In this document: piece after piece, positions 24,558 to 31,549 of the stretch | Layout of the letters: each line of letters opens with the position of its first letter | Numbering within the stretch: position 1 is the first letter of the stretch | NCBI RefSeq assembly: GCF_002556545.1 | Contig: NZ_CP022685.1 | Coordinates: 5,186,001-5,250,000, forward strand | Reading direction: 5' to 3' | DNA: 64,000 nucleotides | Source: Streptomyces formicae | GTDB lineage: Bacteria > Actinomycetota > Actinomycetes > Streptomycetales > Streptomycetaceae | Translations under genes and position numbers: made by a program | Notes under the pieces: generated by a model | Databases searched by the model: none | Told to the model about the DNA's origin: nothing | What the model saw: only the letters and a program-made list of their open reading frames with translations

Positions 24558-24621
24558 CTACCAGGACGACTTGCGCACGCCGGGCAGATGTCCGGCGTGC
24601 GCTTGCTCACGCACGCACCTC
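24558..24621 (-). pseudogene. rpsN: 3' remnant of rpsN (ribosomal protein S14)
   Basis: Read on the minus strand, the bases end in codons for [17 protein letters not shown] and a TAG stop at 24560-24558. This is the C-terminal signature of ribosomal protein S14 (about the last 20 of 101 residues). Codons further upstream (NRGPSTTTE) do not match S14, and no start follows before the Zur-like promoter at 24646, so some 80 N-terminal codons are missing. The zinc-free S14 paralogue belongs to the Zur regulon of Streptomyces together with L33, L31 and L28 paralogues, which explains its position here. The fragment cannot be functional. Confidence 0.75.
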
Positions 24622-24645
24622 TCGGTAGTCGTGGACGGACCCCTA

Positions 24646-24673
24646 TTGAAAACGGGAGTCATTTTCATATACT
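24646..24673 (+). promoter_or_regulatory. Promoter of rpmG-rpmE-CobW with overlapping Zur-like operator
   Basis: TTGAAA (24646-24651), a 16-base spacer and TATACT (24668-24673) form a good promoter. Its predicted start falls on or next to the A of the rpmG ATG at 24680, so the transcript is probably leaderless. An inverted repeat TGAAAA (24647-24652) and TTTTCA (24662-24667) overlaps both elements and resembles the A/T-rich Zur boxes of Streptomyces. Repression under zinc sufficiency is inferred from this and from the genes downstream. Confidence 0.7.
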
Positions 24674-24679
24674 GGCCCC

Positions 24680-24844
24680 ATGGCACGCAACGAACTCCGC
24701 CCGGTCATCAAGCTCCGGTCCACCGCCGGAACGGGCTTCACCTACGTCACCCGCAAGAACCGCCGCAACGACCCCGACCGCCTCACCCTGCGCAAGTACG
24801 ACCCGGTGGCGGGCAAGCACGTCGACTTCCGAGAGGAGCGCTGA
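24680..24844 (+). CDS. rpmG: Ribosomal protein L33, zinc-independent paralogue, 54 aa
   Basis: [20 protein letters not shown] is the family start, followed by [20 protein letters not shown] and a Lys/Arg-rich end. The zinc-binding CxxC pairs found in the C+ form of L33 are absent, so this is the zinc-free form that replaces it during zinc starvation. No ribosome binding site is seen in front of the ATG, consistent with a leaderless message. It is followed after five bases by rpmE. Confidence 0.95.
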   Translation: MARNELRPVIKLRSTAGTGFTYVTRKNRRNDPDRLTLRKYDPVAGKHVDFREER

Positions 24845-24849
24845 TCACC

Positions 24850-25098
24850 ATGCGCAAGGACATCCACCCGCCGTACGCACCCGTCGTCTTCCGCGACAAG
24901 GCCGCGGGATTCGCCTTCCTCACGCGGTCGACCGCGACCAGCGCGAAGACGGTCGAGTGGCAGGACGGGCGTACGTACCCGGTCATCGACGTCGAGATCT
25001 CGTCCGCGAGCCACCCCTTCTACACGGGCACGGCGCGCGTGCTGGACACGGCGGGCCGCGTCGAACGCTTCGAGCGCCGCTTCGGGGCGCGCCGATGA
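24850..25098 (+). CDS. rpmE2: Ribosomal protein L31 type B, zinc-independent, 82 aa
   Basis: [20 protein letters not shown] is characteristic of type B L31, and the CxxC zinc motif of type A is absent. In Bacillus and Streptomyces this form displaces zinc-bearing L31 when zinc is scarce, freeing the metal. It starts five bases after rpmG and overlaps the CobW-like gene by ATGA at 25095-25098, so all three are one operon under the Zur-like promoter. Confidence 0.95.
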   Translation: MRKDIHPPYAPVVFRDKAAGFAFLTRSTATSAKTVEWQDGRTYPVIDVEISSASHPFYTGTARVLDTAGRVERFERRFGARR

Positions 25099-26279
25099 GG
25101 GACGGTCACCCGGATCCGAGGGGCGGCGTCCCGACGGACGCCGCCCCGATGGACGTCGTGATCGTCGGCGGGCTCCACTCGGACGCCCGTGCGGCGGCCG
25201 TCGGCGAACTCCTCGCCGCCGTCCCCGACAGCGTCGCGCTCCACCACGACCTCTCCACCGCGGTGCGGGGCACCGTCGTGCGCACCGTCCGCGACAGGTC
25301 GGGCGAGCTGTCCAGGGGGGACGCCCCGCTCGTCAACGACTGCGCGTGCTGTGCGCTCCGCGAGGCCCTGGTGCCCGAGCTCGAGCGCCTCGCGGACGCG
25401 GGTCTCACCCGGCTCGCGGTCGTGGAGCTGTGGGATTCGGTCGAGCCGAAGGCGATGGCCGAGGTGATCGCCGCGCACCAGGGCGGCGGGTTCGGGCTGC
25501 GCGGCGTGGTCACGGCGGTCGACCCCGCCCTGCTCCTGGCCTGCCTCGGCAACGGCGACGACCTGATGGAGGCGGGGCTCGCCGCGGCCCCCACCGACCG
25601 GCGCACCGTCGCCGACACCTGGGCGCGCCAGCTGGAGTACGCGCCCGTGCTCGCCGTCGCCGACTCGGCGCGGACCGACGACGAGGACCGCGCGCTGCTC
25701 GCCCAGCTGCACCCGACGGCGCGCCAGGTCGTCATCGGGAGCGGTGGTCTCGCCGGGGCCGCGCGGGCCGGTTTCGACGTCGAGGCCGCCGCCGCGGCCC
25801 AGCATCCGGCCTGCGCGCGGCTCCCCGCCGAGGCCGACGCGTGCGGTGTCGCCACCTTCGTGTGGCACCGCGAGCGCCCGTTCCACCCGGAGCGGCTCCA
25901 CGCGGCCCTGGAGGACCTGACCTGCGCGGCCGCGCGCAGCCGGGGGCGGTTCTGGCTGGCCGACCGGCCGGACACGTTGCTTGGCTGGGACGCGGCGGGC
26001 GGCGCGCTCTGTGTGGAGAGCATGGGCCCCTGGCTCGCCGCGCTGCCGGACGCCGCGTGGGAGGCGGTCCCGCCGGTGCGCCGCGCCGCCGCCGCGCTCG
26101 ACTGGCACCCGGAGCACGGCGACTGCTGCAACCACCTGGTGTTCACCTCGCCGGGTCTGGACCGCGAGGGGCTCGAACAGGTCCTGGGGTCCTGCCTGTT
26201 GACCGACGAGGAGTACGCCGGGGGCCGCGCGGCCTGGAGGAACCTGCACCCTGCCTTCGACGCGCTCCTGCAGGTCTGA
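25095..26279 (+). CDS. CobW/COG0523-like protein lacking a recognisable P-loop, 394 aa
   Basis: The family's metal-binding CxCC motif is at residues 83-86 ([10 protein letters not shown]), followed by [16 protein letters not shown], the usual post-motif helix, and a C-terminal CobW_C-like domain (about 270-390, [20 protein letters not shown], split) with His and Cys-rich HGDCCNH. What should be the GxxGxGKT nucleotide loop reads [17 protein letters not shown] (21-37), without the Lys-Thr. So it has the shape of a zinc metallochaperone of the G3E class but may not bind GTP in the normal way. The operon with rpmG and rpmE supports a role in zinc allocation. Confidence 0.82.
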   Translation: MRDGHPDPRGGVPTDAAPMDVVIVGGLHSDARAAAVGELLAAVPDSVALHHDLSTAVRGTVVRTVRDRSGELSRGDAPLVNDCACCALREALVPELERLADAGLTRLAVVELWDSVEPKAMAEVIAAHQGGGFGLRGVVTAVDPALLLACLGNGDDLMEAGLAAAPTDRRTVADTWARQLEYAPVLAVADSARTDDEDRALLAQLHPTARQVVIGSGGLAGAARAGFDVEAAAAAQHPACARLPAEADACGVATFVWHRERPFHPERLHAALEDLTCAAARSRGRFWLADRPDTLLGWDAAGGALCVESMGPWLAALPDAAWEAVPPVRRAAAALDWHPEHGDCCNHLVFTSPGLDREGLEQVLGSCLLTDEEYAGGRAAWRNLHPAFDALLQV

Positions 26280-26280
26280 C

Positions 26281-26556
26281 CATGTCCCCGCGCCCGACGC
26301 GTCACGCGCGCCGCTGACCGGCTCCCTCCGCTTCTACCGCGACCTCCTCGGCTTCGAGGCCGTCGCGGACCGCCGGATGCCCCCGGGCCGCTGGCTCCAG
26401 GTCGCGCCGGAGGGGGCGCAGACCGTTTTCACGCTCTCCGGCCCCGACATGGGCGGTTCCGTGCCCGGCAGTGTGCAGGGGATCATGCTGGTCACGACCG
26501 ATGTCGATCCCGACGGCAACGGTTGGATGCTGCTGACGGAGAAGGAAGGCTTCTGA
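26281..26556 (+). pseudogene. VOC/glyoxalase-fold gene with internal deletion
   Basis: The open frame ending with TGA at 26554-26556 encodes SLRFYRDLLGFEAVADRRMP, then QTVFTLSGPDMGGSVPG and IMLVTTDVD joined directly to PDGNGWMLLTEKEGF. In intact VOC proteins about 30 residues separate the TTDV strand from the DPDGNGW strand. The loss is in frame. There is also no start codon with a ribosome binding site: the frame runs back into the end of the CobW-like gene, so the 5' end is damaged or fused. One half-site of the fold is gone, so the product is unlikely to be active. Confidence 0.7.
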
Positions 26557-26561
26557 CGGTC

Positions 26562-26837
26562 ATGGTCACCACCGGCGAACGCGAGGACCGGCTCTTCGCC
26601 GCGCTCGCCGACCACTTCGACATGCGCAGGCCCAGCCTCTCGGAGCACCTCAAGGTGTTGCGGGAGGCCGGTCTCGTGGCGGAGGAGCGCTCCGGACGGC
26701 AGCGCATCTACCGCCTCGAAGCGGTGCCGCTCGCCGAGGTGCAGGACTGGCTCAGCCCGTACGAGCGGTTCTGGCGCGACAGGCTGAAGAGCCTCGGCGC
26801 GCTGCTCGACCGGATGCCCGACGATGAGCGGTCATGA
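26562..26837 (+). pseudogene. ArsR-family regulator with in-frame internal deletion, 91 aa
   Basis: ATG at 26562 starts MVTTGEREDRLFAALAD, then jumps to HFDMRRPSLSEHLKVLREAG, the recognition-helix part of an ArsR winged helix, and LVAEERSGRQRIYRLEAVPL. The stretch that normally lies between (PTRRAILELLA... of helices 1-3) is absent, about 25 residues. The remainder to the end of the wing is intact, and it still overlaps the next gene by ATGA, the arrangement usual for ArsR-SRPBCC operons. DNA binding may be lost. Confidence 0.7.
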
Positions 26838-27180
26838 CCACCGATGACCTCACCACCATCCATGTGGACCAGTTCTTCCCGCACCCGCCCGCCAAGGTCT
26901 GGCGCGCGCTGACCGACCCGGCACCGTTCACGTGCGCGTTCTCGCGTACGAGGTGGAGCGGATGCTCAGCGTCCGCTGGCTGGACCCGGATCCGGCCAAC
27001 TTCGCGAACTGGACGCTCACATGGACCCTGGAACACGAAGGGCGTGGAACGCGTCTCTTCCTTGTACATGAAGGGTTCGACCCGGACGACCCGGCACAGA
27101 TGAGGGCGCGGAAGATCATGGACGGGGGCTGGCGTTCGCATGTCATGCGGGCTCTGGGGCAGGTGCTGACGGATCTGTAA
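26834..27180 (+). pseudogene. SRPBCC/AHSA1-type gene broken by an internal deletion with frameshift
   Basis: The first 35 codons (MTTDDLTTIHVDQFFPHPPA then KVWRALTDPAPF) are a normal SRPBCC start. Around 26935 the frame changes: the continuation is found one frame over, from 26932 on, as VLAYEVERMLSVRW ... TWTLEHEGRGTRLFLVHEGF and GGWRSHVMRALGQVLTDL. About 40 residues of the central sheet are missing at the junction. Neither half gives a full protein. It forms an operon remnant with the ArsR gene in front. Confidence 0.75.
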
Positions 27181-27195
27181 TCAGGGGAACACCCC

Positions 27196-27225
27196 GCGTG
27201 CACGTGCATCTGCCCATGCATCGGC
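27196..27225 (+). promoter_or_regulatory. 30-bp shared element, copy in front of the DUF397 gene
   Basis: The first 20 bases GCGTGCACGTGCATCTGCCC recur exactly, in inverted orientation, at 28219-28238; over 30 bases 28 match. The element holds a 10-bp palindrome TGCACGTGCA and two TGCATC boxes. It ends 30 bases upstream of the predicted -35, and points toward the DUF397 gene just as the other copy points toward the ATPase gene. Likely operator for the neighbouring XRE regulator. Confidence 0.75.
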
Positions 27226-27254
27226 ATGTGAACACAGCTATGATCCGGGGACAG

Positions 27255-27283
27255 TTGACCGCTGCATCTAGAGCCACTAATGG
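27255..27283 (+). promoter_or_regulatory. Predicted promoter of the DUF397 gene
   Basis: TTGACC (27255-27260) and TAATGG (27278-27283) are 17 bases apart. A further TGCATC box (27263-27268) lies in the spacer, so a protein binding these boxes would block RNA polymerase. Start of transcription is expected near 27290. Confidence 0.55.
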
Positions 27284-27307
27284 CACTGCAAGACCGGGGA
27301 GCGACCT

Positions 27308-27547
27308 GTGCACCACGCGTTTAACGGCATGGCGGCCACGGAGCTTCACGGGGTGGTCTGGCAGAAGAGCAGGCACAGCAACTCGCAGGGATCCTGCGTG
27401 GAGTTCGCGAAACTGCCCGGTGGCGATGTCGCCGTGCGCAACTCGCGCTTCCCCGACGGTCCCGCGCTCGTCTACACGCGGGCGGAGATAGAGGCGATGC
27501 TGCTCGGGATGAAGGACGGGGAGTTCGACCACCTGATAGGCGGCTGA
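27308..27547 (+). CDS. DUF397 protein, 79 aa
   Basis: The family signature is clear: VVWQKSRHSNSQGSCVEFAK, then GDVAVRNSRFPDGPALVYTR and the EIEAMLLGMKDGEFDHL end. GTG at 27308 follows GGGGAG by six bases. DUF397 genes are nearly always paired with an XRE-family regulator in Streptomyces, often with an anti-sigma-like ATPase as well; the WhiJ group is the studied example and affects development. The small protein is thought to modulate its partner regulator. Here the partner is at 28409 and the ATPase is convergent. Confidence 0.93.
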   Translation: MHHAFNGMAATELHGVVWQKSRHSNSQGSCVEFAKLPGGDVAVRNSRFPDGPALVYTRAEIEAMLLGMKDGEFDHLIGG

Positions 27548-27553
27548 CGCTCA

Positions 27554-27601
27554 CTCAACCCGTCTCCGGCTCGACCCGTCTCGGGCTCAACCCGCCTCAG
27601 G
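27554..27601. repeat. 16-bp unit, three tandem copies, spanning the ATPase stop codon
   Basis: Copies at 27554-27569, 27570-27585 and 27586-27601 follow CTCRACCCGYCTCNGG. The stop codon of the minus-strand ATPase gene (27599-27597) lies in the last copy; the other two have CGA or GGA at that place. The array fills the gap between two convergent genes. Confidence 0.8.
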
Positions 27602-28085
27602 CGAGGTGGAACAGCGCCCAGACCACCTTCCCGCGCAGCGTGCCCGCGAGCGGGTGCCAGCCCCAGCCGTCGCTGAAGGAATCCACCAGGAAGAGGCCGC
27701 GGCCCGACTCCGCCGAGAAGTCGTCGTCGGTGTCGCGCGTGACGGGACTCTCGTCGCTGGGATCGCGCACGGCGCAGACCAGGCGCGAGGCCCAGCGCAT
27801 CAAGTGCAGCCGTACGGGCGGGTCCTGGCTCTCGCGCGGGGTGTCCGCGGGCAGCGCGTGGCGCAGCGCGTTGGTGACGAGTTCGGAGACGACGAGCGCG
27901 ATGTCGTCGAAGCGTTCGTCCAGGTCCCACTGCGTGAGCGTCGTACGGGTGAACTTCCGTGCGCTGCCCACCGCTTCGTAGCGGGCGGCGAGTGCCACGG
28001 ACGCCGTGCTGGAGACCGCGGAGGGGTCGAGTGGTGGTAGCCCCTGCCGTAACGGCTCGAGCATGGTCGATCCATTCGTCCCCAT
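27597..28085 (-). CDS. Anti-sigma-factor-like ATP-binding protein (HATPase/RsbW type), 162 aa
   Basis: N box VVSELVTNALRHALP (about 65-80), G1 box CAVRDPSDE and G2 box SGRGLFLVDSFSDGWGW are those of the RsbW/SpoIIAB GHKL fold without a phospho-accepting His domain. ATG at 28085 is preferred since GGGGAG lies eight bases upstream; a GTG at 28094 is too close to that site. Such proteins bind partner regulators or phosphorylate anti-anti-sigma factors; this subtype sits in WhiJ-like clusters with DUF397 and XRE genes. Its promoter region carries the second copy of the 30-bp element. Confidence 0.88.
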   Translation of the reverse strand: MGTNGSTMLEPLRQGLPPLDPSAVSSTASVALAARYEAVGSARKFTRTTLTQWDLDERFDDIALVVSELVTNALRHALPADTPRESQDPPVRLHLMRWASRLVCAVRDPSDESPVTRDTDDDFSAESGRGLFLVDSFSDGWGWHPLAGTLRGKVVWALFHLA

Positions 28086-28208
28086 GCGAGGCACTCCCCG
28101 GTTTCGCGGTACATAGCGATGGAGCGGTGGCGCGGTCGGTCGCCGATGGTGCGGTGGTACGCGGTCGGTACAGCGGTGGCGCGCGGACCATGGTTCCGAA
28201 TGCGTACA

Positions 28209-28238
28209 GCAGATGCAAGGGCAGATGCACGTGCACGC
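28209..28238 (-). promoter_or_regulatory. 30-bp shared element, copy in front of the ATPase gene
   Basis: On the minus strand this copy reads GCGTGCACGTGCATCTGCCC followed by TTGCATCTGC, and is 124 bases upstream of the ATPase start. It lies in the 323-base divergent gap 28086-28408 between ATPase and XRE genes. The rest of this gap has GCGGTCGGT-type short repeats (about 28110-28190) but no gene. The same site could act on the XRE gene itself 171 bases away. Confidence 0.75.
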
Positions 28239-28408
28239 GCCGGACTTGGTCGTTCCCGTGCCACTTCTTGCCCATTTCTTCCTACGGTTTCTTGTGGAGG
28301 GCTTGCGCGGTCTTTCGGAGTTCTTCCGTTTCTGTAACCGAACGAGTACGGCCCGAAGCGTTTAATGGCAGACTGCTGGCTTCCAGTCGATGGGGAGGAT
28401 TGAGCGAA

Positions 28409-29272
28409 GTGACCGCAGGGGAGTCGAGCGGCTCGGTGGTACGGCGCATCCTGCTGGGCTCGCAGCTGAGGCGCCTGAGGGAATCCCGTGGCATCACCCG
28501 CGAAGCGGCCGGCTACTCGATCCGCGCATCCGAATCGAAGATCAGCCGCATGGAGTTGGGACGGGTGAGCTTCAAGTCCAGGGACGTAGAGGACCTTCTG
28601 ACGCTGTACGGCGTCACGGACGAGGTGGAGCGCGGCGCACTCCTCTCGCTCGCCAAGGAGGCCAACCTCACCGGCTGGTGGCACAGTTACTCGGATGTCC
28701 TGCCGGGCTGGTTCCAGACCTACATCGGCCTGGAGGGCGCGGCATCGCTCATCCGCGTCTACGAAGTCCAGTTCGTCAACGGCCTGTTGCAGACCGAGGC
28801 GTACGCGCACGCGGTGGTCGCCCGCGGCATGAAGGGCGCGAGCAGAGCGGAGATCGAGCGGCGCGTCGCGCTGCGCCTGGAGCGCCAGAAGCTGCTCATC
28901 TCCGAGCACGCGCCCCGCTTCCACTGCGTCCTGGACGAGGCGGCGCTCCGACGCCCGTACGGCGACCGGGAAGTGATGAGGGGTCAGCTCCAGCACCTCA
29001 TCGACATCTCCGAGCGTCCCAACGTCACGCTCCAGGTCATGCCGTTCAGCTTCGGCGGCCACGCGGGCGAGAGCGGCGCGTTCACGATGCTGCGCTTCCC
29101 CGAGTCGGACCTCTCCGACGTCGTGTACGTCGAGCAGCTCACCGGCGCGCTCTATCTCGACAAGGCGGAGGAAGTCGCCCAGTACGAGCGGGTGGTGGCC
29201 CAGTTGCACAAGGACAGCCCGGATCCGGCGGACAGCAGGGATCTTCTGCGTGGTCTACTCCAACTCACCTGA
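28409..29272 (+). CDS. XRE-family regulator with DUF5753 domain (WhiJ-like), 287 aa
   Basis: An HTH_31/XRE domain is at about residues 14-70: LGSQLRRLRESRGITREAAG then SIRASESKISRMELGRVSFK. The rest is the DUF5753 ligand/partner domain with YEVQFVNGLLQTEAYAHAVV and the conserved FGGHAGESGAFTMLRFPE, split here. GTG at 28409 has GGAGG ten bases upstream. Such regulators act with DUF397 partners, which release them from their operator, and the WhiJ example controls aerial growth. The duplicated 30-bp element nearby is the natural candidate for its binding site. The aldehyde dehydrogenase gene follows after 68 bases. Confidence 0.92.
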   Translation: MTAGESSGSVVRRILLGSQLRRLRESRGITREAAGYSIRASESKISRMELGRVSFKSRDVEDLLTLYGVTDEVERGALLSLAKEANLTGWWHSYSDVLPGWFQTYIGLEGAASLIRVYEVQFVNGLLQTEAYAHAVVARGMKGASRAEIERRVALRLERQKLLISEHAPRFHCVLDEAALRRPYGDREVMRGQLQHLIDISERPNVTLQVMPFSFGGHAGESGAFTMLRFPESDLSDVVYVEQLTGALYLDKAEEVAQYERVVAQLHKDSPDPADSRDLLRGLLQLT

Positions 29273-29340
29273 AACATAAGTACTATGACGTGAGATCAGG
29301 TGTCTGCTTCCGTCTGCTGCCGCGGCAAGGGGTCCGTCTC

Positions 29341-30798
29341 ATGTCCTTCTTCACTGACCTGGCTCATCAGTACATCGACGGTGAGTGGAAGGCGGGCTCA
29401 GGGTCCTGGGACATCATCGACTTCAATCCGTACGACGGGGAGAAGCTGGCGTCCATCACGGTGGCCACGGCCGCCGAGGTCGACCAGGCCTACCGCGCGG
29501 CCGAGCGCGCGCAGGAGGAGTGGGCGCGGACCAACCCCTATGCGCGGCGCGGGGTGTTCGAGCGGGCCCTGCGGATCATCGAGGACCGCGAGGAAGAGAT
29601 AACCGAGGCGATCATCGCCGAGCTCGGCGGCACCCGGCTCAAGGCGGCCTTCGAGCTCCACCTCACCAAGGAGTTCCTGCGCGAGTCGGTGCACCTCTCG
29701 CTGCGTCCCGAGGGCCGGATACTGCCCTCGCCCGAGGACGGCAAGGAGAACCGCGTCTACCGCGTTCCCGCCGGTGTGGTGGGCGTCATCAGCCCCTTCA
29801 ACTTCCCGCTGTTCCTGTCGATGAAGACCGTCGCCCCCGCGCTCGCCCTCGGCAACGCGGTGGTGCTCAAGCCGCACCAGAACGCCCCGGTGATCGGCGG
29901 CAGCCTGCTCGCGAAGGTCTTCGAGGACGCGGGCCTGCCGGCCGGACTGCTCAACGTGGTGATCACCGACATCGCCGAGATCGGCGACGCGCTGCTCGAA
30001 CACCCGGTGCCGAGCGTCATCTCCTTCACCGGCTCCGACCGCGTGGGCCGTCACGTCGCCACGGTCTGCGCCTCGCACTTCAAGCGCTCGATCCTGGAGA
30101 TGGGCGGCAACAGCGCGCTGATCGTCCTGGACGACGCCGACATCGACTACGCCGTGGACGCGGCGGTCTTCAGCCGCTACGTGCACCAGGGCCAGGTCTG
30201 CATGGCCGCCAACCGGATCCTCGTGGACCGGGCCGTGCGGGCGGAGTTCACCGAGAAGTTCGTCGCCAAGGTCGCGAGCCTCACGGTAGGCGACCCGGCC
30301 GACCCCGCGACCCACATCGGCCCGCTCATCAACGCCTCGCAGGCGGACGCCGTCTCGGCCGTCGTGGACCAGGCGGTCGCGGCGGGCGCCACGGCCCTGC
30401 TGCACGGCCGCACCGAGGGCAATCTGGTGGCGCCCTCCATCCTGACCGACCTGCCCGCCGACTCCCCGGTCCTCGGCCAGGAGATCTTCGGCCCCGTCGC
30501 GCTGCTGCTGCCCTTCGACGGCGAGGACGAGGCCGTACGCATCGCCAACGACACCCCCTACGGCCTCAGCGGCGCGGTGCACACCGGCGACGTCGAGCGC
30601 GGTGTGCGCCTCGCCAAGCGCGTCAACACCGGCATGATCCACATCAATGACGGCACGGTGCACGACGAGGCGATCGTGCCGTTCGGCGGCGAGAAGAACT
30701 CCGGCCTCGGCCGGCTGAACGGCGAGTCGACGGTGGACGCCTTCACGTCGCAGAAGTGGATCTCGGTCCAGCACGGCCGCACGCGCTTCCCGTTCTGA
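29341..30798 (+). CDS. NAD(P)-dependent aldehyde dehydrogenase, 485 aa
   Basis: All catalytic residues of the ALDH fold are visible: N154 in SPFNFPL, general base E253 in ILEMGGNSA and nucleophile C287 in HQGQVCMAANRI. The coenzyme Lys is in VVLKPHQNAP, and EIFGPVALLLPF and PFGGEKNSGLGR are conserved family blocks. The combination with DGTVHDEA resembles benzaldehyde (vanillin) dehydrogenases, but the substrate is not certain. ATG at 29341. It has its own stem-loop downstream (30846). Confidence 0.93.
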   Translation: MSFFTDLAHQYIDGEWKAGSGSWDIIDFNPYDGEKLASITVATAAEVDQAYRAAERAQEEWARTNPYARRGVFERALRIIEDREEEITEAIIAELGGTRLKAAFELHLTKEFLRESVHLSLRPEGRILPSPEDGKENRVYRVPAGVVGVISPFNFPLFLSMKTVAPALALGNAVVLKPHQNAPVIGGSLLAKVFEDAGLPAGLLNVVITDIAEIGDALLEHPVPSVISFTGSDRVGRHVATVCASHFKRSILEMGGNSALIVLDDADIDYAVDAAVFSRYVHQGQVCMAANRILVDRAVRAEFTEKFVAKVASLTVGDPADPATHIGPLINASQADAVSAVVDQAVAAGATALLHGRTEGNLVAPSILTDLPADSPVLGQEIFGPVALLLPFDGEDEAVRIANDTPYGLSGAVHTGDVERGVRLAKRVNTGMIHINDGTVHDEAIVPFGGEKNSGLGRLNGESTVDAFTSQKWISVQHGRTRFPF

Positions 30799-30845
30799 GC
30801 CCCGCCGGAACTCTCCCGGGACTCTCCCGGAACCCTCTCGTGCCC

Positions 30846-30884
30846 ACGGACCCTTGCGGACAGAACCTGACCGCAAGGGTCCGT
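30846..30884 (+). terminator. 14-bp perfect inverted repeat after the aldehyde dehydrogenase gene
   Basis: ACGGACCCTTGCGG (30846-30859) and CCGCAAGGGTCCGT (30871-30884) are perfect inverted copies with an 11-base loop, 48 bases after the stop. It most likely terminates transcription, but symmetric arms of this length could also be an operator for the following DinB gene (30952). Confidence 0.7.
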
Positions 30885-30951
30885 AGCTTGAGTGGTGTCG
30901 GAAAGCCCGAAGGGGCAGCCTGCGAAGGCAGGCGGGAGAGAGGCGGACACC

Positions 30952-31503
30952 ATGGTTACTCACGTCGGAGCGGAATCCCGTGGAGACGAGCGCGGCGCCC
31001 TGATCGCGTTCGTGGAGGCCCAGCGGGGCGGCCTGCGCCGTTCGGTCATCGGGCTGACGGACGAGCAGGCCAGCGCCCGGCCGAGCGCCAGCGAACTGTC
31101 CGTCGGCGGCCTGCTGAAGCACGTCGCGGAGACCGAGCTGAACTGGCTGCGGATGGCCCAGCAGAAGCCGAACGACCGGGCCCGCACCCAGGAGACCTGG
31201 GGCGAGAGCTTCCGGCTCGTCGAGGGGGAGACGGTCGCCGGGATCCTGGACTTCTGGACCGAGGTCGCCCGGGAGACGGACGAGTTCATCCGCCAGGTGC
31301 CGAGCCTGGACGACACCTTCCCGCTCCCCGAGGCGCCCTGGTTCCCCAAGGACGGCGCGGTGTCCATGCGCTGGCTGATGCTGCACCTGGTCGAGGAGAT
31401 CGGGCGGCACGCGGGCCACGCCGACATCGTCCGCGAGTCCCTCGACGGGAAGACGGCCTTCGAACTGGTGGCACTGGAGCAGGGCTACTCTGGTCAAAGT
31501 TGA
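30952..31503 (+). CDS. DinB-superfamily protein (DUF664), 183 aa
   Basis: The four-helix DinB fold shows its metal-binding His residues: LLKHVAETELNW (first His), and MLHLVEEIGRHAGHADIVRE (second and third). This subgroup is often called DUF664 or mycothiol-dependent maleylpyruvate isomerase-like; its substrates in actinobacteria are thiol-linked, but nothing specific can be read here. ATG at 30952 is preceded by GGGAGAGAGG. Its stop codon (31501-31503) lies within the TTGA arm of the first PadR-type operator, so it is close to the next transcription unit. Confidence 0.85.
   Translation: MVTHVGAESRGDERGALIAFVEAQRGGLRRSVIGLTDEQASARPSASELSVGGLLKHVAETELNWLRMAQQKPNDRARTQETWGESFRLVEGETVAGILDFWTEVARETDEFIRQVPSLDDTFPLPEAPWFPKDGAVSMRWLMLHLVEEIGRHAGHADIVRESLDGKTAFELVALEQGYSGQS
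31494..31503. promoter_or_regulatory. PadR-type operator, copy 1
   Basis: The palindrome TCAA-AG-TTGA (31494-31503) is flanked by GG and TGAA. The same TCAA-N2-TTGA core is found twice in front of the exporter genes at 32211 and 32257. It lies 46 bases upstream of the padR-like start, consistent with autoregulation. Confidence 0.6.
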
Positions 31504-31549
31504 TGAATGACGGCCGCGGGCCGTGGTGCCGAACGGAAGGGCGCGCTAC

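Noticed and set aside
30846..30884. Riboswitch in front of the DinB gene
   Set aside because: A single perfect stem without conserved riboswitch elements; a terminator explains it better.
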